64,000 nt of DNA from Mesostigma viride (taxonomy: Eukaryota; Streptophyta; Mesostigmatophyceae; Mesostigmatales; Mesostigmataceae): positions 1,056,114 through 1,120,113 of the forward strand of contig RPFO01000076.1 of the NCBI GenBank assembly GCA_009746045.1, written 5' to 3'. Of this stretch, positions 29,995 through 40,995 are shown one piece after another. Position numbers and translations under genes: made by a program. The first letter of the stretch is position 1, and each line of letters starts with the position of its first letter. The notes below the pieces were generated by a model, which saw nothing but the letters and a program-made list of their open reading frames with translations, had not been told where the DNA came from and ran no database searches.

Positions 29995-32657
29995 CTTGAG
30001 ATGTTGTCCCCTGTAAATAGTCAATCACCCCTAGTGGGACGAACAGTTGTACATAGTAATGGGGGTGTCCCTCTTGTGCAGCAGCAAGGGGTTGGGAATG
30101 ATGAGGTGCTTCCACTCAATGATTGCAATAACGCTGCTGCAGCAGTGGAATTCCCTGTGCCTGTGGCAGGTGCAGGGTCTCCAGTTGTTGGGGTTGACTC
30201 TGGGAGTCAAGCCGCCAGACTGGAAGGACCTGCAGCTTCTGTGGGAACCGGGGCTGGCTCTGGGAGCCGAGCTACCTTGGAGGAGGTCCCTGGAGCAAGA
30301 GAACAGCAGGTGGGTCGTGCTATCCCAAGCACACAGTCTTTGTCACGTTCCTCTCTGTGCAGCCAGGCTGACAGGGGGTTGAGCTATGCTCAGGCTGGAA
30401 ACACTCTACACCATATCTTTGGCCATCTAAGCAGGCAGAGATGTTTGCTTGGAAGATTGGCAAGGAGCCTTTGCTAGAGGCCTGCAGTGCAGCTGCTCAG
30501 AATTGTGTCTGTCAGGAGAATGCTGTTCGCCTCCCACAGTCCCATGCCAGAGAACCTGCTAGAGAGCGGGGGGATATCCAGGTGGACATCCAACACATCA
30601 GGGGCATGTATCTGTTGGTGGGGGTGGATAGGTTTAGCAGATATAGGTTGCTGACCATTCTTCCTGGAATGCAGGAGCATCAGCTGTTGATGGGTCTCCA
30701 GTCTTTGTTGCCAGGCTTTGGGGTGTACACCAAGGTGCAAGCTGACTTGCAGTTTGACTGCTTGATCAAGCTGGCTGACCAGCTTCCTTGTAAGTTGGTA
30801 GTGGTCCCTAGGGAATGCCATGGGCAGCAGGGAGCTGTAGAGAGATCTATACGTGAAGTAAAAACAGTGGTGCTAGCAGCTAGGAGTGTGCCTGTTGTGG
30901 CATCAGCTCTAGAGAAAGCAGCTTGGTGTAAGGGGATTGAGGAGCAGCTTAACCACAGGGTAACCTATTACTATGATGGTGTGGCAGTCTCTCCCCTGGC
31001 ATTGCAGTTTGGTATGCTATCACAGGACGTGGTGGCAGCCTGCCTGAAGAAGGCAGACAGGGTGTTTTCCAGATTGAGGCGTAAGGACAAGGGTTGGAAA
31101 ATGCTGAGGCCCCAGGTGGGACTGAGGGTCAGGATGTGGAAGGAACCGTCATTACCAGGCAAGCGTGGCAAGTGGCAAGATGGGCAGGTAACCCATGTTG
31201 AAGAAGCTAACCATTCTTGTCTGGTGGCTTTGGAGAGTAATCCCAAGCACGTGTACAGGCTATCCTGGGCTCACGTCAAGGAGAGAAGGCCAACTGCAAT
31301 CTGGCCTGAAGACGGCCCTGATCCTCCCTTGGAGGGAGATGAGCAGGATGAGAGCCAGGCAGCAGATGCTAACCCACCATGCTTGGATTATGGTCTGTCC
31401 TGGATGGATGAGGGTGAGCAGGAGTCTGCTGAGACGTCTGTCACAAGGCCAGAGGTGGCCAGGGCTGCACCACAGTCCAGGGGGCTGCTTATGGCGGACA
31501 TCATTCGAGCTCTGCAGAACAGCAAGCGTGATCCCAAGGTATCTAAGCTCACGGGATGGGGGTCATGTGGGGCACCAGCACTAGAAGTGGATACCAACTC
31601 ACAGGTGTCCATTCTAAGGGTAGAGGATGCTGCAGGCTTGCAGTGGTCATCCCCTAGCTGCCTAGCTGTGTCTGATTTCTCTGGGAATGTGTCCATGAAG
31701 ATCTTGGGAGAAGTGAGTGTGCCTATCCTGGGGGTGCCCACCACGTTCAGTGTGGTTGAAGGGTATCAGGGGCCTGCCATTCTAGGTCAGAACTTCTTGT
31801 GCTTACCAGGGGTGAGGATATCCTCTGAGGAGCTAGCATTAGAAGGGCAGGGCCGCCTTCCCTTGCAGAGATATCGCTACTCCCAGGGTCTTAGTGTGGC
31901 TGTAAGGGCTGTGAGGGGTCTAGAGGCAGAGGGTCCTGATACAAAGGAGCCCATTGCTGGGGACCTGCTGATCCTCCCTACTACGTTTGACCCACGTGAG
32001 TTGGGTGTGCAGAGGTACCAGATCCCAGGAACGAGTCCTGTACCTTGGCGCAAGCTAGTGGAGATGATGCAAAGCCCCAAGATGGCTAAGGCATGGACTC
32101 TTGGCTTTGTTGCTTCTGGGCATGAGTGGATAGTTGCCAACTGTGCAGAGCCTGTGGATGTCCTCCCGGAGGATCACCAGCTGCTCAGGTTGATGTTTGT
32201 CCTCAAGCTCAAGGAGGTGGATGGCGTGCAGGTGCCACATGTTAGGCCAGTTGTGACTGAGTACCATGGCACTGGACAGTTAGCAGATGAGGAGCTTTAC
32301 ACACCAGGGATGCTGCATGATACATGGAGGATTTTGTTGTGCATTTACTTGTCTTTTCTGAACAAGGGGATACCCTATAGCTCTGTGTTGGTAGATTTCA
32401 AGAGGGCTTTTCTCAAGGGTGATCAACAGGAAGCACAGGATACTTGGCGCAAAATACCCCCTTTCTTTGTTAAGGTGCCTGCAGTGTGGAGGGCATAGCT
32501 GAAGACGAGGTATCTGAGGATTCTCAAAGGCGTGGAAGGCCTTAGTAGATCGAGTCCCATCATCTGGAGGAAGAGCTTGGAGAAGTACCTCAGGTCTGTC
32601 TGTGGTCTCTCATGCGTGTCTCCAGTTTATCCTTGTCTGTTTCAGGGTAGCTATGAT
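29995..32657 (+). pseudogene. pol: copia copy 1 Pol (integrase, protease-like, partial RT)
   Basis: It is in the same frame as gag, directly after the TGA. A linker rich in Val/Gly/Ala leads to a GAG-pre-integrase zinc region (LHHIFGH) and the integrase core: DIQHIRGMYLLVGVDRFSRY (first Asp), VQADLQFD (second Asp), GAVERSIREVK (Glu). After the integrase C-terminus comes a retropepsin-like domain: LEVDTNSQVSIL, ILGEVSVPILG, AILGQNFL. RT begins at about 32200 with VLKLKEVDGVQ and VLVDFKRAFLKGD. The frame has a one-base loss near 30428 and stops at TAG 32496 where copy 2 has a sense codon. The sequence ends before the RT catalytic GDD. Confidence 0.8.
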
Positions 32658-32845
32658 GGGGCTGGCTAACCCGATTTCTCATATTCTCTTCCCGTGGCTC
32701 CCAACAGGCTGCCCGTGTGTGCATGCCACTACAATATGGCAGCCGCCGAGCCCAAACATGCTTTCTCAACCCTTAGTTTCATAGGGAGGCAAGGAGGACT
32801 AACATGACCATGCGCACGACACGCAAGCACTTACTTTGTTAGCCA
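32658..32845. other. Short unassigned stretch after truncated copia
   Basis: The sequence departs from the copia copies at about 32657 and runs to the CATC array. Nothing recognised. Confidence 0.4.
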
Positions 32846-34188
32846 TGCAATCATCCATCCATGCATCCATGCATCCATGCATCCATCCGTGCATCCATCC
32901 ATGCATCCATCCATGCATCCATCCATGCATCCATCCGTGCATCCATGCATCCATCCATGCATCCATCCATGCATCCATCCATGCATCCATCCATCCATGC
33001 ATCCATCGGCCATGCATCCATCCATGCATCCATCCATCCATGCATCCATCCATGCATCCATCCATGCATCCATCCATGCATCCATCCATGCATCCATGCA
33101 TCCATGCATCCATGCATCCATGCATCCATGCATCCATGCATCCATGCATCCATGCATCCATGCATCCATGCATCCATGCATCCATGCATCCATCCATGCA
33201 TCCATCCATGCATCCATCCATGCATCCATCCATGCATCCATCCATGCATCCATCCATGCATCCATCCATGCATCCATGCATCCATGCATCCATCGCATCC
33301 ATGCATCCATCCATCCATCCATCCATGCATCCATGCATCCATGCATCCATGCATCCATCGCATCCATGCATCCATCCATCCATATCCATCCATGCATCCA
33401 TGCATCCATGCATCCATGCATCCATGCATCCATGCATCCATGCATCCATGCATCCATGCATCCATCCATCCATCCATGCATCCATGCATCCATGCATCCA
33501 TGCATCCATGCATCCATGCATCCATGCATCCATGCATCCATGCATCCATCCATCCATCCATCCATCCATCCATCCATCCATCCATCCATCCATCCATCCA
33601 TCCATCCATCCATCCATCCATCCATCCATCCATCCATCCATCCATCCATCCATCCATGCATCCATCCATCCATCCATGCATCCATCCATCCATCCATCCA
33701 TCCATCCATCCATCCATCCATCCATCCATCCATCCATCCATCCATCCATCCATCCATCCATCCATCCATCCATCCATCCATCCATCCATCCATCCATCCA
33801 TCCATCCATCCATCCATCCATCCATCCATCCATCCATCCATCCATCCATCCATCCATCCATCCATCCATCCATCCATCCATCCATCCATCCATCCATCCA
33901 TCCATGCATCCATCCATCCATCCATCCATCCATCCATCCATCCATCCATCCATCCATCCATCCATCCATCCATCCATCCATCCATCCATCCATCCATCCA
34001 TCCATCCATCCATCCATCCATCCATCCATCCATCCATGCATCCATCCATCCATCCATCCATCCATCCATCCATCCATCCATCCATCCATCCATCCATGAT
34101 TCCATCCATCCATCCATCCATCCATCCATCCATCCATCCATCCATCCATCCATCCATCCATCCATCCATCCATCCATCCATCCATCCA
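32846..34188. repeat. (ATCC)n / (ATCCATGC)n satellite-like array, ~1.34 kb
   Basis: Blocks of ATCC, ATCCATGC and ATCCATCCATGC alternate in the left half. The right half is nearly pure ATCC with isolated ATGC. Every frame is open and codes for repetitive peptides, so the long frames are not genes. Confidence 0.95.
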
Positions 34189-34189
34189 C

Positions 34190-35431
34190 TCATCAAGCAC
34201 ACGTATATTGCGTCACATGGGTGGCAATAAAACAACCTTCAACCCCTATACACTGATTGGGAGGGCATCCAACCTTGTCTCACTGCCTCAAGTGGTCAGG
34301 CCACAACAATTTCTCTGCATCATGGCGATACCTAACTGCGAGTGCTAAATGATTTTTGGCTTCAATGTGGCGGAAAATCAATGTGCTGCCCCTCACAGTT
34401 TAGTCCATTAGCCCTTGCCTAGTTCGTTGCAACACTTATTACACGCTGTCAACACAACAAGACACAGTACATGTCCCATTGGGGAGCCACGGAGTGATGG
34501 CATTGCTGCAGTAAATGCAAAAGTGAATGCTAAATACATCGACCCCTAGTGTAGGAATAATTAATTGGTACTCTTGTGCACATGCATGGCTGCCAAAATG
34601 AATTAACACACGCAGATGGATGCTTGTTTACAGAAGTTATACTTTGAATACGTCGTCGTGTAAACCAACGCTCTTCGCCCTAGGCTACATCGTTCACATT
34701 AAGCGCATGATGTATATGAGTATGAATATGCTACGTGTGCTGTTGCTTCAAACTTGTTCCTATACACAATCACACTGTAACAAAAACTGGCGTTCATCCA
34801 ATACAGAAAACGCCCGCCACAAATTCCAAGCAGGATCTGAACGTAGACTTGGCCGTGATGCTGACCATATCAAGCAACTATCAATTACTGGCAAGCAATG
34901 GCGACCGTAATGTCAATCACCAGCACGCAGCACCTGCTATAAGAAAAAATCCAGAAACTACTGGCAAAAGTCAGGTGGGTGACAGGTGCGTGGGGTATGC
35001 AGCCAAGATCAAGCAGTGGAAAACATGGGCACAGTAGTGCTTCCCGGCATAGTTGAGATTGAGAATGATGTTTGCAAGAATGCGGCACTAGGTGCCTGGG
35101 TTTATTATCAATTTATATGTTTACAAGTCATGTTTGCAACCCCAAGATTGCGATAGGCCTTATCGACATTGCACCAATCACATTTCATGTGCATTAGCGA
35201 TTTCCAAGAGGCACACTGAACTAGCGTTACGCCAGCGTTGCACAATGCTTCTAGACGCTTCTAGAACCATTTACAAATATCCATTAGCAGGGAATATTGC
35301 CGTATTTTTCTTCCCGCTGAAGGGGTGTTTTATCTCATCAATCCTTGGCACGACTTCAACAGCCTGACCGACAGTCAGTGTGACCACTAATTATAATGCA
35401 TCAACTTGGCTATACTGCCACCATGGTCAAG
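34190..35431. other. Intergenic, no recognised gene
   Basis: AT-rich sequence with only short unconvincing frames. Nothing found on either strand beyond TTCTAGACGCTTCTAGA near 35250. Confidence 0.4.
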
Positions 35432-35502
35432 TTAGCATATTAGGGCACCAATGTGCTAGATGGATGCAGGTTGAGGAGACCTTTCCAACGCCGTGTCAAC
35501 CG
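35432..35502 (+). repeat. 72-bp inverted repeat, left copy
   Basis: This stretch, ending CCGTGTCAACCG, is the inverse complement of 38593-38665 with about one mismatch. The pair encloses the LINE fragment, the tandem repeat and the foldback. Confidence 0.85.
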
Positions 35503-37038
35503 TCCGGGTGCCCGAGGCGCTTGTACCAGAACCAGGCCCCCTTGCCGTCGTGCTTCTGCTGGCAGCTGCGCAGGTCCTTGACCATCTGCTGAGCATCTGC
35601 CTTCTCAGCCTGCTCGTAGGCGGCCCGCAGAGCTGCTTGCAGCCCAGGTTTGGCGATCGGATCTCTGTTGCGGCGGAGCATCTGCCTGGCGGCGACCACT
35701 GTCGGTGCGTGACGGTGGACAGCACTGCTGTCCACCGTGAAGCTGCCGGCGCGGAGGCAAGGTGGGAAGGGTGCGGGACGCCAGGCGATACTTGGCTGCG
35801 ACTCCACGGAGGATCACTGAAATATCCCCCGGCGGCGGAATGGCGTGTAACTGCTGTCGGCTGCCCCCGGCGTCGAATACGGCCAGGAAATCATCCCTGT
35901 GCGACATAGCGGCCTGCTCTGCTGCTGACATCTTGTCGGCATCCTTCAGCACAATCCGGAGCACTTTCAGATCTGGCTGAGGTGCCAGCTGTCGCGACGG
36001 TTTCACCCCAGGAAACCGCAATCTGATGCGAGCGAGCGAGCACGAGACGATGATCAGATTCCACCGCGTGCTGACAGAATCTTGCAGGACGCGAGCATTG
36101 ACAACTGAGGGGCGCTGAGCCCGACGTACGCAGACATAATCAAGGCACACCACCCGATCCGACGGCCCAAAAAAGGTGGCCAGCTGCTCAGCGGGGCGTG
36201 CGAAAGAAGCATTGCATGCAACCAGCGCAGATTCTGCCAGCAGATTCGCAAATAAAGGCGTGTTACCGTTGGCTGTCGTGTTGGTTGGGGAATACTGAGC
36301 GCCCCCAGTGCCAACTGGCAGCGTGGCGTTGGCGTCGAGCAGCATAACCAGGAAGTGCCGAGCTGGGATGTTGGCCTCCTCCTCCTTGAGGGCGTCGAAG
36401 AAGGCCTCACGTTCCGCCTGAGCTCGACCCGCATGTGGTGCATATCCCACGATAACGGTTAGCGTGTGGTGTGAATGGCCCTCAGCAGTGGCTGAAAAAG
36501 TGGCCACTAGCACACGCGGGGACCGCAGCACGATGGACTGGAGCTGCTCTGATGCTGCCGGCGAGCACAAGAGGCCCACACCACCTTGGCCCGGCGCGTC
36601 GCCGCCACCATAGTGGAACCGCCAGCCTGCCCGCAGGTCGTCGACCAGCAGACCGTTGACCGCGTGCTGAGGGTCAACGGTGCGTCGGTGCTCCTGGACT
36701 CCAAGAACAGCGATCTTGTTGTCGGCGCACAGGGCGATCAGCTCGTCGACGCGTTGGCGTGCTGGGGTGCCGCCGCTCGTAGAAGGATCTGCAGGGAGGG
36801 TGCGCACGTTAAAACTTGCAATACCAAGAATGGGCCGTTGCCCTATTAGCGGGGGGGTGGGGGTGGGGGTGGGGGTGGAGAAGTGTAGTGCTGGAGGTGG
36901 GGGTGGGGGTGGGGGGGGGGGGAGGGGGACTGCCCCAAACACCCGTAGGTTTGGTAAATTTGCATTTACCAAAACCAAATTTTTTGAGATATGCGTTTTT
37001 TGGTCTTCGATGACGCATATGGTTGGGAAAAACACCAA
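35496..37038 (-). pseudogene. LINE AP-endonuclease domain fragment
   Basis: A long minus-strand frame (35605-37038) encodes an exonuclease-endonuclease-phosphatase fold: SFNVRTL, GVQEHRR (catalytic Glu), GGVGLL, VIVGYAPHAG, LDANATL. The closing SDH motif is present near 36045 but in another frame (SDHRLVLA), so there is a frameshift just before it. The frame continues towards the RT (ADAQQMVKDLRSCQQ) and stops at 35496; RT is missing. The N-terminal extension encodes Pro-rich repeats from a GGGGGT tract at 36846-36930 and is probably not native. This endonuclease nicks target DNA for L1/RTE-type LINEs, a different lineage from the RLE-type LINE at 4.8-7.2 kb. Confidence 0.75.
36846..36930. 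repeat. G-rich (GGGGGT)n tract
   Basis: Runs of GGGGGTGGGGGT with a G-run of about 14 near 36916. The plus strand has many G-runs and could form G-quadruplexes. Confidence 0.85.
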
Positions 37039-37194
37039 AACAATGTTCTGACAAAAAATTTTTCATGGCTTGTGTCAGAAAATTGACGTGAAGGTGCTTT
37101 TCAGGGCATTTTGTGCCAAATATGACATGTCAATTTTTCCTGACTGCAGTTTTGCTCATACATAGGCCCACATGTCTATCTAGTGCCCCAAGAG

Positions 37195-37568
37195 GGATTG
37201 CAAAGTTGCACATTTTTTGGATACCTGCAGGGGTCCCAACGGTGACGTCAAGTAGCATAAAAACCGCGGTTTTGCTCGGTTTTAGCCTGTTTAGGCACCC
37301 TAGACCATGCAAATGAGCTCAGATTGGAGCCAAACTTGGCAGCTGCCCTTGCCATGCTGATAAAAGAACATGTGCAAAGTTGCACATTTTTTGGATGCCT
37401 GCAGGGCACCCTGGGTGACGTCAAATAGCATAAAAAACGCGTTTTTGCTCGGTTTCAGCCCATTTAGGCACCCTAGACCATGCAAATGAGCTCAGATTGC
37501 AGCCAAACTTGGCAGCTGCTCTTGCCATGCTGATAAAAGAACATGTGCAAAGTTGCACATGTTTTGGA
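37195..37568. repeat. ~176-bp tandem repeat, just over two copies
   Basis: TGCAAAGTTGCACAT recurs at about 37199, 37374 and 37549, with GACCATGCAAATGAGCTCAG and CTGATAAAAGAACATGTG in each unit. Some sequence before 37195 is also related (GCTCATACATAGGC). Non-coding. Confidence 0.75.
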
Positions 37569-38584
37569 GACAAGGGACTAGAAAGATATCAAGTCCCGAA
37601 GTACTGCCGACCGGTGGGCGAGGGCGGGGCACACTCAGGGCATAGTGGACAGGACACGTGGCAGGCCGTGCCTGCACAGGCTTAGCCTGTATTCTCACGT
37701 GACTGGGACACAGTGTACTGAGGGCTCAACGGTACTGTGGCTAGTAGAAGCCAGTAGCCAGCCAGCAGGTCTGCAAGGATGTAAGTCCTTGCAGGACTGT
37801 GGCAGGTACTGTGCTGTCCTAGACACAGGATAGCCAGAGATTCCTGTATGCTGCCTGCAACGAGGATGCAGGGCAGCGATACGAGGCTCTGGCAATGTAG
37901 CGTTGCCCAGCGTTGCTCATGACCGAGGAACAAGGATGGAACGAGGTTGCATATAGCTCGAGGCTCAACGAGGCAACGAGCGTCTTCACACACGAACCTT
38001 GGTCGTCACGACGAGTGGCGAGCAACTCGTCAGCAGAGCTTGTGAGCTCCTGGTCCTTGCCGGCTGGAATGACCCTAGGCTGCTGGCTAGCAACCTTTAT
38101 CCTCACACCAGGCCTACGACCCTCGATAGGCTCGCCACTCGTCGTGACGACCAAGGTTCGTGTGTGAAGACGCTCGTTGCCTCGTTGAGCCTCGAGCTAT
38201 ATGCAACCTCGTTCCATCCTTGTTCCTCGGTCATGAGCAACGCTGGGCAACGCTACATTGCCAGAGCCTCGTATCGCTGCCCTGCATCCTCGTTGCAGGC
38301 AGCATACAGGAATCTCTGGCTATCCTGTGTCTAGGACAGCACAGTACCTGCCACAGTCCTGCAAGGACTTACATCCTTGCAGACCTGCTGGCTGGCTACT
38401 GGCTTCTACTAGCCACAGTACCGTTGAGCCCTCAGTACACTGTGTCCCAGTCACGTGAGAATACAGGCTAAGCCTGTGCAGGCACGGCCTGCCACGTGTC
38501 CTGTCCACTATGCCCTGAGTGTGCGCCGCCCTCGCCCACCGGTCGGCAGTACTTCGGGACTTGATATCTTTCTAGTCCCTTGTC
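37569..38584. mobile_element. Foldback element, 454-bp arms and 108-bp spacer
   Basis: Arms 37569-38022 and 38131-38584 are inverted copies, base for base in register with only about one mismatch noticed (GGGCGGGGC versus GGGCGGCGC). The spacer 38023-38130 has no gene. The 9 bases outside each arm (TGTTTTGGA and TGTTCTAGG) agree at 7 of 9, weakly suggesting a decayed 9-bp duplication as in Mutator-like elements with long inverted repeats. Mirrored open frames in both arms are a result of the duplication. Confidence 0.85.
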
Positions 38585-38592
38585 TGTTCTAG

Positions 38593-38665
38593 GCGGTTGA
38601 CACGGCGTTGGAAAGGTCTCCTCAACCTGCATCCATCTAGCACATTGGTGCCCCAATATGCTAAC
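38593..38665 (-). repeat. 72-bp inverted repeat, right copy
   Basis: Starts CGGTTGACACGGCG; inverse of 35432-35502. It directly follows the foldback's right flank. Confidence 0.85.
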
Positions 38666-38841
38666 TCCAACCCTTTCTTGTTTTGGAGCTTGGACCAGCC
38701 TGAGAACCTATCAGCCACTGTCCCCACAAGCCTTCAGACATCTGATCCAGTTACGTTAAATAGTGCCGGAACCTTTTGCCGCCTGAGGCAAATCGGTCCG
38801 TAACACTATTTTGCCCGGAATAACCACTTCCGAGCACCCAA

Positions 38842-38890
38842 GTTGTGCACCTTGGAGGTCAGGGGTTCGAATCCTCACTGAGGCAGCTCC
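38842..38890 (+). other. tRNA-like segment with B box in element 3
   Basis: GGTTCGAATCC at 38864-38874 matches the B-box consensus. CCAAG...CTTGG just upstream resembles an anticodon arm, but no acceptor stem is present, so no tRNA is called. Confidence 0.55.
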
Positions 38891-38969
38891 GGCGCATTTA
38901 GTGGTGCGTGCTCAGCGGCCTAGGCGGATGTCTCGGGCTCTTCGTCCCCCCTCCACGAGGCCAGGTTTT

Positions 38970-39175
38970 AGTTACGTTAAATAGTGCCGGAACCTTTTGC
39001 CGCCTGAGGCAAATCGGTCCGTAACACTATTTTGCCCGGAATAACCACTTCCGAGCACCCAAGTTAATTCGGCCGAATTAACTTGGGTGCTCGGAAGTGG
39101 TTATTCCGGGCAAAATAGTGTTACGGACCGATTTGCCTCAGGCGGCAAAAGGTTCCGGCACTATTTAACGTAACT
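38970..39175. repeat. 206-bp perfect palindrome, right end of element 3
   Basis: Centre at 39072/39073 in AATTCGGCCGAATT. Each half equals the 93-bp left arm plus a few bases. Confidence 0.9.
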
Positions 39176-39180
39176 GATCC

Positions 39181-40051
39181 CTCCCAGAGACCAGACCTGC
39201 CTTTTCTTTTGGAACCTGAGGTGCCTCCAAATATTAGCTAGGCCTGCTCATTGGTTCAAAGGTTGCCCTCTGACCCACATGACATCCCAACCCTTTCTTT
39301 GGGAACCTGGTGGAGATTAAAGTTAGGTCTTCACTTAGTCAGAGGAGTTTGGATAGAGGAGTCCATGAACGTACTATTGTGAGTTCCTGGTCATCCAGTT
39401 ATCACAGGCGCCCGTTCATATGGCGCCCGCCACGGAGCCTCCTTTATCTTTTAAATCCTTCCAAAGACTGAGAGAGCCCTGACAAATGTTAGCCAACACA
39501 TGGGGAGCCCATGTCCTCACTGAGGGATAAACTCAGGATTCATACATGCCAGGCTGAGGTCAGCTGGGGAATCGAACCCCACCCCATATCCTCCAGGTTT
39601 GGATCAGCTCCTGGAACTGAGCAACACAAACAACAAGACATGACAATAACAAGATTATGTTTTATTATAAAGAAGTATAACCCATAGTGAGGCCCCTGGC
39701 AACCACGTCCAACATGGTCACACAACCAGGGATTTTATTAGCATGCAACAGGTTGGTTACAGAGAATATATACAAATGTACAGCAACCTGTTAGAGCCAA
39801 CACTTGGGCTGCCCTTGCAGGGACCGTCCATTCCATGAAGACCCAAGGCCCATTACAAAGTCCTTAAGACTCTTCTGCAGCTCCATGACAGAGCCTGCAG
39901 GCGAAATTCTCAGCCAGGGGAGTGACTCCACCCTGACCCCTGTCCAGCAGAGTGTGTCTGAACTCTGAAGGACCTGCTGTCAGCCACCACGTGGCTGCCC
40001 AGCCCACTGGGATGCCTCCCACCTAGAGCAAGGCTGTTTGGTCTACTCTGG
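39181..40051 (-). other. 3' UTR and probable LTR region of copia copy 2
   Basis: This is the continuation of copia copy 2 beyond the gypsy insertion. The pol stop TAG is at 40043-40045 on the minus strand, followed by non-coding sequence with an AATAAAA-type signal near 39730. LTR edges could not be fixed because the element's 5' end is missing from the window. A tRNA-like T-arm (TGGGGTTCGATTCCCCA, minus strand, 39566-39580) lies within it. Element 3 is inserted further left. Confidence 0.55.
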
Positions 40052-40624
40052 TGTTACGCCGCGGGTATCTACCTCCGCCTCTACCTCTAATGGGCCTGAT
40101 ACTACCTAAACTAGTCAGGCCTCCTCTACTCAAACCTCTGGCGAAAGACGAACGTGACGGAGCTGATCTCAATGCATTAACGTATGTGTTACTATAATAC
40201 GCCATACAACCATTTACCAAAACCCGTTTACTCCAGGAAAAGAGGAAGGAAACACAACTACACTGCCGTGACCCAAGCCTATATGTGTTAATTCATTTAA
40301 CACACGCCGAGTAAACACACAAGGGGTAGAACACGCATAAATGGTCACCAACGGTCCAACACGCTCGGGCCGACATGGCCCTCGCCTACAGATGCACGCT
40401 GGTCCACTACATCTACTGATGCACGCTGGTCCACTACATTCTACCAAAGGATCAGGACCACTAGTAAAGTACGCGGCGCGGCGCCCAACGGCACCCAATG
40501 TACCACAGTACTGTTACGAAGACAATAATGTCCCGGTAGGAGCCTAAACGTAAACCTAGGGACAACTGAGGCAAAAGACCTAATTTACGTCCGTAACTAC
40601 AACGAATTGTTACGCGACGTAACA
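40052..40624 (-). repeat. 3' LTR of gypsy element (573 bp)
   Basis: Same as 50162-50734. It contains a 25-bp tandem duplication (GATGCACGCTGGTCCACTAC, twice, 40391-40440). Short frames inside are not genes. Confidence 0.92.
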
Positions 40625-40640
40625 CCTCCCCCCCCACAAA
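40625..40640 (-). promoter_or_regulatory. Polypurine tract of gypsy element
   Basis: On the minus strand TTTGTGGGGGGGGAGG directly precedes the 3' LTR start TGTTACG; this primes plus-strand DNA synthesis in LTR elements. Confidence 0.75.
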
Positions 40641-40995
40641 GGTAGGGAGCCCTCTCCCTACGCACTGGGAGGAAACGAAGGGGTAGGAAAGACCTAATGC
40701 ACCCAACACACACCAACACAATCGATAGACCATCCCAGATACAAAACACCAATAGTTCACACGGTCTCCACCACCACGCCGGGTGGTGTAGGGTTAGCCA
40801 GCACCAAGCCTGGTGGGAGGTTCCCCTAACTGCCTGGAACGGAGTCCTGGCCGGGGGGGAACGGCACTGGGCAGGACACACAGAGTAAACACATCGGCGT
40901 CAAGGACCAAGAACGTCAACCAACTGGCCAGAATATGAGGGCGACTCTACATACCGGAGGGACAACACCCTCAGGTCGGGCCTAAGGCCCTCTAT

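Larger units (their letters stand above)
27983..32657 (+). mobile_element. Ty1/copia-like retrotransposon, copy 1 (truncated)
   Basis: Order: gag with a zinc knuckle, an in-frame UGA, linker, integrase, protease-like domain, then RT. It matches copy 2 (minus strand, 50735-55419) until about 32657, where it switches to unrelated sequence in the middle of RT. No LTR could be defined on either side. It is broken by element 2 in gag, by a 1-base loss near 29195, by a 1-base loss near 30428 before the integrase, and by TAG at 32496. Confidence 0.85.
38749..39175. mobile_element. Palindrome-ended element 3 (427 bp, TSD GATCC)
   Basis: GATCC flanks it exactly (38744-38748, 39176-39180). It begins AGTTACGTTAAATAG and ends with the inverse CTATTTAACGTAACT. 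The left end is a single 93-bp arm (38749-38841). The right end is a 206-bp perfect palindrome made of that same arm and its inverse (38970-39175). Between them (38842-38969) is a tRNA-like B-box segment. It shares with elements 1 and 2 the AGTTA...TAACT ends, the 5-bp target duplication, palindromic termini and an internal tRNA box, though the sequences themselves are unrelated. Confidence 0.85.

Noticed and set aside
32799-34256. Long frames of Met-Asp-Gly-Trp or His-Pro-Ser-Ile repeats
   Set aside because: They come from the ATCC/ATGC array; stops cannot arise in that repeat.
37682-38471. Identical ~100-codon frames on opposite strands
   Set aside because: They are the two arms of the foldback; mirror images with no known domain.
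40052-40624. Short frames repeated at 50162-50734
   Set aside because: They lie within the gypsy LTRs.
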